From: Nitrospirota bacterium
GTDB taxonomy: Bacteria > Nitrospirota > Nitrospiria > Nitrospirales > UBA8639
Direction: 5' to 3'
Assembly: GCA_003228495.1 (NCBI GenBank)
Contig: QIDY01000038.1
Span: 1-12,881, forward strand
Length of the DNA: 12,881 bases
Position numbers and translations under genes: made by a program. Below the pieces are notes generated by a model. That model searched no databases. It was not told where the DNA came from and saw nothing but the letters and a program-made list of their open reading frames with translations. Shown here piece after piece: positions 12,881-12,881 of the stretch. Position 1 is the stretch's first letter; every line of letters starts with the position of its first letter.

Positions 12881-12881
12881 G

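Noticed and set aside
1..12881. CRISPR array, tRNA or rRNA, prophage, integrase or defence island
   Set aside because: Looked for on both strands; no direct-repeat array, cloverleaf, ribosomal RNA sequence, or nuclease, helicase or integrase gene was seen.

Overview
This is a compact stretch of bacterial chromosome with tightly packed genes, many with short gaps or stop/start overlaps. It mixes housekeeping, envelope and stress genes. The source looks like a Gram-negative (exported FKBP isomerase, exported P1-family peptidase), most likely a Nitrospira-like member of the Nitrospirota. That assignment is from memory and moderate: the palindromic element near 730-885 resembles dispersed elements I associate with Nitrospira genomes, and the base composition looks balanced by eye. 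There is no rRNA, tRNA, CRISPR array, transposase or phage gene.

Left part (1-1064). The minus strand carries the 5' end of a fused MFS-type/spermidine synthase-like membrane protein (1-377), cut by the window edge. Upstream of it are a short open frame with a very strong Shine-Dalgarno sequence (493-519), an adjacent hairpin, a 58-codon open frame that may be a gene remnant (523-699), and a 154-bp element with terminal inverted repeats and internal hairpins (732-885).

Region 1065-3660. On the minus strand lie a duplicated-TerB-domain protein and two receiver-only response regulators, with no histidine kinase nearby. A small open frame that may be a relic lies between the TerB gene and the regulators. 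A 504-base stretch without a gene separates this block from the plus-strand genes.

Region 3661-5200 (plus strand). A 2-oxoglutarate/Fe(II) dioxygenase is followed 28 bases later by an RmlD-like NAD(P)-dependent sugar-nucleotide reductase whose usual catalytic Lys is Arg. They probably form a transcription unit.

Region 5231-8588 (minus strand, read right to left). A FIST sensory-domain protein, an exported FKBP-type peptidyl-prolyl isomerase, the glycine cleavage T protein GcvT and an ADP-ribose pyrophosphatase-type Nudix hydrolase form a likely operon. GcvT starts inside the FKBP stop codon.

Region 8701-11240 (minus strand). A DUF502 membrane protein, a GNAT acetyltransferase and an exported DmpA/P1-family self-cleaving peptidase follow one another. 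A REP-like palindrome lies downstream of the peptidase gene.

Region 11330-12881. A plus-strand Trm112-family small protein, lacking the usual zinc cysteines, has a good sigma70-type promoter and Shine-Dalgarno. Converging on it are three minus-strand genes of unknown function: a two-helix membrane protein, a helical 122-residue protein, and a gene that enters from the right edge. A perfect 10-bp-arm hairpin lies between the first two of these. I see no clear-cut novel defence or metabolic system. The most unusual items are the left-edge leader region, the composite palindromic element, and the enzymes with altered key residues.
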